In this document: positions 29,058 through 32,056 of the stretch, piece by piece | Layout of the letters: each line of letters begins with the position of its first letter | Numbering within the stretch: the first letter of the stretch is position 1 | From: Mycobacterium sp. | Lineage (GTDB): Bacteria; Actinomycetota; Actinomycetes; Mycobacteriales; Mycobacteriaceae | Length of the DNA: 32,056 nt | Assembly (NCBI RefSeq): GCF_025965855.1 | Contig: NZ_JAOPWB010000160.1 | Coordinates: forward strand, 1 to 32,056 | Reading direction: 5' to 3' | The notes under the pieces: model-generated | The model's input: only the letters and a program-made list of their open reading frames with translations | Told to the model about the DNA's origin: nothing | The model's database searches: none | Translations under genes and position numbers: made by a program

Positions 29058-29825
29058 TCAATCAGTGGAGCCGCCGACCACCGCGTCACTCGTCGGCACG
29101 GCTTGGGCCGGCTCGGTGTGCGACTCCCCCTTTGACTCACCGTGAGCCTCATCATCCTTGGACTCGCCCTTCGGCGGCGGCCCGGCTCGCAGCGCGGCGG
29201 ACAGCCGCGCGCCGGTGTGGTTGACGTGCAACACGAATGGCCGCAGCGGGGTGTAGCGGATGACGGTCACCGACCCCGGGTCGGCGGTGATGCGCTGGAA
29301 CCCGTCCAGGTGCATGCCGTACGCGTCGGCGACGACGGACTTGATGACGTCGCCGTGGGTGCAGGCCACCCAGAGCGCGTCGCCGCCATGTTCTCCGCCA
29401 TGTTCCGCGGCCAGCCGCCGGTCGTGCCCGCGGATGGCCGCGACCGCGCGCGACTGCACTTGCGCCAGGCCCTCGCCGCCGGGGAACACCGCCGCGCTGG
29501 GATGGGCCTGGACCACCCGCCACAACGGCTCTTTCGTCAGCTCGCCGATTTTGCGGCCGGTCCAGTCGCCGTAGTCCACCTCGGCGAGCTCCTCGTCGAT
29601 CAGCGGCTCGAGGCACAGCGCTTCGGCGAGCGGCTCGACGGTGCGCCGGCAGCGCAGCAGCGGCGAGCTGACCACGGCACGGATCGGCAGGTCGCCGATC
29701 CGGTCGATCAGTCCGGCGGCCTGCTCGCGCCCCTTGTCGTCGAGGTCGACGCCTTCGGAGCGTCCGGCCAGAGTGCCGGCGGTGTTCGAGGTGGAGCGGC
29801 CGTGCCTGAGCAGGATGACGGTCAC
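29058..29825 (-). CDS. Histidine phosphatase family protein (MSMEG_4193 type), Rv2135c homolog
   Basis: The 255-residue protein has the phosphoglycerate-mutase-like phosphatase fold. The catalytic histidine is in LLRHGRST at residues 5-12, with partner motifs SSPLLRCRRT, EVDYGDWTG and CTHGDVI. Residues after about 205 form a charged, low-complexity tail. The physiological substrate is not known. The start is GTG at 29825. It opens a five-gene minus-strand run ending at mshC; the next gene follows after 73 nt. Confidence 0.9.
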   Translation of the reverse strand: MTVILLRHGRSTSNTAGTLAGRSEGVDLDDKGREQAAGLIDRIGDLPIRAVVSSPLLRCRRTVEPLAEALCLEPLIDEELAEVDYGDWTGRKIGELTKEPLWRVVQAHPSAAVFPGGEGLAQVQSRAVAAIRGHDRRLAAEHGGEHGGDALWVACTHGDVIKSVVADAYGMHLDGFQRITADPGSVTVIRYTPLRPFVLHVNHTGARLSAALRAGPPPKGESKDDEAHGESKGESHTEPAQAVPTSDAVVGGSTD

Positions 29826-29879
29826 GACGACGACCGTACTCGGTACGGGTGGGCGCGTTGAGGCGTGACTACTCCGATG

Positions 29880-29924
29880 GTGGCGACCCGCAGCGCCCGG
29901 CTACGCCGCGCTTGCGATCGCCAC
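29880..29924. repeat. Hairpin-forming intergenic palindrome in place of uppP
   Basis: GTGGCGA at 29880 pairs with TCGCCAC ending at 29924, and inside it GCAGCGC pairs with GCGCTTGC around a short loop. From memory, similar GC-rich palindromes are scattered between genes in mycobacterial genomes. It stands between the Rv2137c-like stop and the phosphatase start, where M. tuberculosis has uppP. It may act as a terminator. Confidence 0.6.
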
Positions 29925-30226
29925 TAGCGGGAGACCGGCACCGCGTGCGCGATCGAGTCGCGTACCGCGGCGGTCAGGCTGCGCTCGTCGGTGAGGTCGA
30001 TCTCGACCAGGCCGCGGACCGCCCTGGCCACCACGTCCTCGGCCTGCGGAACGGGGCCCGCGAGGCGTGGCCGGTAAATTTCGACGACGAGCGATCGGTG
30101 CTCAATATGGAAGGAGAAACTGCGCCCATCACCGAGTTGTCCGTACCCGCTGGCAAAGATCCCCGTCGAGATATCCTCGACAGCAAACTCATTGTCTGCG
30201 AGATGCCGGTCAACGATGACGGTCAT
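29924..30226 (-). CDS. Conserved hypothetical protein, Rv2137c homolog by position
   Basis: The 100-residue protein starts MTVIVDRHLADNEF and is mostly alternating strand and helix, with EDVVARAVRGLVEIDLTDE near the C-terminus. I recognise no domain. Its place between lppL (divergent) and the phosphatase gene matches Rv2137c. ATG at 30226 is chosen; the frame is open to 30277 but adds nothing convincing. It is soluble, without signal or membrane segments. Confidence 0.7.
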   Translation of the reverse strand: MTVIVDRHLADNEFAVEDISTGIFASGYGQLGDGRSFSFHIEHRSLVVEIYRPRLAGPVPQAEDVVARAVRGLVEIDLTDERSLTAAVRDSIAHAVPVSR

Positions 30227-30296
30227 AACGCGACGATACCTCTCCAGTCCGACCCGATGCAGGCAACATGGCCACATTGGATGCGAAACCGTTCCC

Positions 30297-30302
30297 TAAA
30301 AT
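30297..30302 (+). promoter_or_regulatory. Candidate -10 element for the lppL operon
   Basis: TAAAAT lies 34 nt upstream of the TTG start of lppL in the 110-bp divergent gap. No good -35 is seen at standard spacing, which is common in mycobacteria. Confidence 0.35.
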
Positions 30303-30336
30303 TTGACTTTCACGTTGGTGACGCGAGGGAAAATAA

Positions 30337-31416
30337 TTGCCGCAACGACATAGCGGAAGACCATGCGCAGTTCAACGCTGTTTTGTTGGCCTGCTGTCTT
30401 TGCTGACCTTGAGCACGGTTAGCGCGGGTTGCTCCCGCAATCCGCTCGATAGCGCGCCCCCCACGATAGAACCGGCCCAGGCGGCCGTCTCACCTCCGGT
30501 GTCCCAGAACCCGGCCGGTGTAGTGCGACCGCTGGCCGGCCACCCCGCGGCGGCGATGTTCGACGGCAACGCTCACCAGCTCGCCGTCCTGGTTCCCGGC
30601 GCCGACCCGGCGGCGCCCGCCATCCTCGCCGAGTTCGGTGATGCGCACCTCGCGCCGCGGGTGATCCCGCTGCCGGGTCCGGCGACCGCGTTGACCGGCG
30701 ACGGCCGCGGCACGGCCTACCTGGCCACCCGGGGTGGCTACTTCGCGGTCGACCTATCCTCCGGCCACGCGGCACAGGTCACGGTCGCCGACGCCGAGCA
30801 GGCCGACTTCACCGCGATCGCCCAACGGGCCGACGGCAGGCTGGTGCTGGGCAGCGCGGACGGCGCCGTCTACGCCCTTACCTCCCAGACACCGACCAGC
30901 GCGACCGTAGGCAGCCGGAACAAGATCTTCGCACGCGTGGATGCCCTTGTCGCGCAAGGGAATACGACGGTGGTTCTGGACCGGGGCCAGTCCTCGGTGA
31001 CGACGATCCGCGCCGACGGCCACGTCGAACAGGCCCTGCGGGCCGGGGACGGCGCGACCACCCTGGCCGCCGATCCGCTGGACCGCGTCCTGGTCGCCGA
31101 CACCCGCGGCGGGCAGCTGCTGGTGTACGGCTGTTGTTCGCCGCGGACCCCGCTGATCCTGCGGCAGGCCTACCCGGTGCGGCAGTCCCCATACGGCCTG
31201 GCCGGTTCCCGCGAGCTGGCCTGGGTGTCCCTCACCGCCTCGAACGTCGTCATTGGTTACGATCTGTCAACCGGAATTCCCGTCGAAAGGGTGCGATACC
31301 CAACCGTGCAGCAACCCAACTCGCTGGCTTTTGACGAAGCGTCGGGCACCTTGTACGTGGTGTCGGGGTCGGGTGCGGGCGTCCAGATCATCGAGCACGC
31401 GGCGGGCACCCCGTGA
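30337..31416 (+). CDS. lppL: Lipoprotein LppL, beta-propeller-like
   Basis: The 359-residue protein has a signal peptide with a hydrophobic core ([13 protein letters not shown]) and a lipobox SAGC, so it should be lipidated at that cysteine and anchored outside the inner membrane. The rest is built of repeated strand units (for example [19 protein letters not shown] and [17 protein letters not shown]), which suggests a beta-propeller. The start is TTG at 30337, behind GAGGGA; an in-frame stop lies directly upstream, so no earlier start is possible. Its stop overlaps the next gene's GTG. The order lppL then pyrD matches Rv2138-Rv2139. The function is unknown. Confidence 0.92.
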   Translation: MPQRHSGRPCAVQRCFVGLLSLLTLSTVSAGCSRNPLDSAPPTIEPAQAAVSPPVSQNPAGVVRPLAGHPAAAMFDGNAHQLAVLVPGADPAAPAILAEFGDAHLAPRVIPLPGPATALTGDGRGTAYLATRGGYFAVDLSSGHAAQVTVADAEQADFTAIAQRADGRLVLGSADGAVYALTSQTPTSATVGSRNKIFARVDALVAQGNTTVVLDRGQSSVTTIRADGHVEQALRAGDGATTLAADPLDRVLVADTRGGQLLVYGCCSPRTPLILRQAYPVRQSPYGLAGSRELAWVSLTASNVVIGYDLSTGIPVERVRYPTVQQPNSLAFDEASGTLYVVSGSGAGVQIIEHAAGTP

Positions 31417-31676
31417 CGAGCCGCTCCGCGCCACGGTGGAGTCGGCTGCCGGCGGGCTGGGAAGCGGAGATGTCCGACGAATACGAATGGATACCGCTGC
31501 GCCTGCCGCCCGAAGTGACGCGGGTCAGCGCGTCGACCCGGCTGTCCATCGAGGCCGAATATCGCGGCTGGGAGCTCACGCGGGTGCGGCTCTACACCGA
31601 CGGCAGCCGACGGGTGTTGTTGCGCCGCAAGAAATCTCGTCTGAACAACCGGCGGCCCGATCAGCCGGAATTGTGA
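31413..31676 (+). CDS. DUF5703-family protein
   Basis: The 87-residue protein carries the DUF5703 core: [14 protein letters not shown], then [19 protein letters not shown] and a basic end RRVLLRRKK. It is small, soluble and of unknown function. The GTG at 31413 overlaps the lppL stop (GTGA); an internal ATG at 31470 just ahead of the conserved core is the alternative start. Its TGA overlaps the ATG of pyrD, so lppL, this gene and pyrD are one coupled operon. Confidence 0.85.
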   Translation: MTSRSAPRWSRLPAGWEAEMSDEYEWIPLRLPPEVTRVSASTRLSIEAEYRGWELTRVRLYTDGSRRVLLRRKKSRLNNRRPDQPEL

Positions 31677-32056
31677 TGTACCGGCTTACCCGCCGGCTGT
31701 TGTTCTTAATCCCGCCCGAGCGCATCCACACGCTGGTGTTCGCGGCGCTGCGCGGCACCACGTCCGTCGCCGTGACGCGGCGATTGCTGCACCGACGGCT
31801 CGCCCCGACCGATCCGGTGCTGGCCAGCACCGTGTTCGGGGTGCGTTTCCCGGGGCCGCTGGGGCTGGCCGCCGGCTTCGACAAGGACGGCAAGGGGCTG
31901 CTCACCTGGGGCGCACTGGGTTTCGGGTATGCCGAGGTGGGCACGGTCACGGCGCAGCCCCAGCCCGGCAACCCCGGCCCGCGCCTTTTCCGGTTGCCCG
32001 CCGACCGGGCCCTGCTGAACCGGATGGGGTTCAACAATCGCGGCGCCGGCGCGCTC
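31676..32056 (+). CDS. pyrD: Dihydroorotate dehydrogenase (quinone), partial at right edge
   Basis: The first 127 residues of a class 2, membrane-associated PyrD are present. The N-terminal helix ([19 protein letters not shown]) docks to the membrane, and the FMN-barrel start shows [32 protein letters not shown] and NRMGFNNRG. It oxidises dihydroorotate to orotate in pyrimidine synthesis and passes electrons to the quinone pool. The ATG overlaps the preceding stop (TGATG). The rest lies beyond the window. Confidence 0.97.
   Translation, partial: MYRLTRRLLFLIPPERIHTLVFAALRGTTSVAVTRRLLHRRLAPTDPVLASTVFGVRFPGPLGLAAGFDKDGKGLLTWGALGFGYAEVGTVTAQPQPGNPGPRLFRLPADRALLNRMGFNNRGAGAL

Overview
The window looks like the chromosome of a slow-growing Mycobacterium. 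At the right end lies a conserved mycobacterial block in the same order as M. tuberculosis Rv2130c-Rv2139: mshC, cysQ, an SCO1664-family gene, a DUF3090 gene, a histidine phosphatase gene, an Rv2137c-like gene, lppL, a DUF5703 gene and pyrD. All carry typical actinobacterial motifs. The species cannot be fixed from sequence alone. The usual uppP gene is missing from this block; a short hairpin-forming sequence stands at that point.

Bases 1-25123 are an accessory island lying directly downstream of mshC, all coded on the minus strand. Reading 5' to 3' on that strand it holds: a large ATPase-LuxR (LAL) regulator; a free-standing polyketide-type acyltransferase (AT2, with a frameshifted tail); an MmpL transporter and a small secreted DUF3761 protein; a scar of gene fragments (short-chain dehydrogenase, mshC, phosphoesterase); a truncated regulator and two more complete LAL regulators; a second acyltransferase (AT1) with a ThDP-dependent enzyme; and a fused PabA-PabB aminodeoxychorismate synthase, a chorismate-mutase-like protein and the first condensation domain of an NRPS that runs off the left edge.

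The most striking signal is a repeated promoter-like element found five times, upstream of pabAB-mutase-NRPS, AT1-ThDP, LAL regulator 1, mmpL and AT2. Each copy has two GAGTGGT/GAGTAGT half-sites exactly 22 bp apart, then 39-41 bp, then a TANNNT -10 hexamer, then exactly 7 nt to a conserved trinucleotide that is ATG in four of five copies. This fits a regulon switched by the island's own LAL proteins. The -10/ATG geometry fits leaderless transcripts that begin with small ORFs.

The enzymes suggest a secondary metabolite built on 4-amino-4-deoxychorismate: PabAB makes ADC, the mutase-like protein would rearrange it to 4-amino-4-deoxyprephenate, and an NRPS would use the resulting p-aminophenyl unit, as in the chloramphenicol and pristinamycin precursor pathways. 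The ThDP enzyme could act on the arylpyruvate, the ATs could load a (methyl)malonyl-type unit in trans, and MmpL could export the product. The dehydrogenase and aminotransferase steps are not in the window. The product is unknown.

The scar at 15.4-16.1 kb contains a diverged copy of the 3' part of mshC, the gene that borders the island. This points to assembly by recombination at the mshC locus, possibly with DNA from another mycobacterium.
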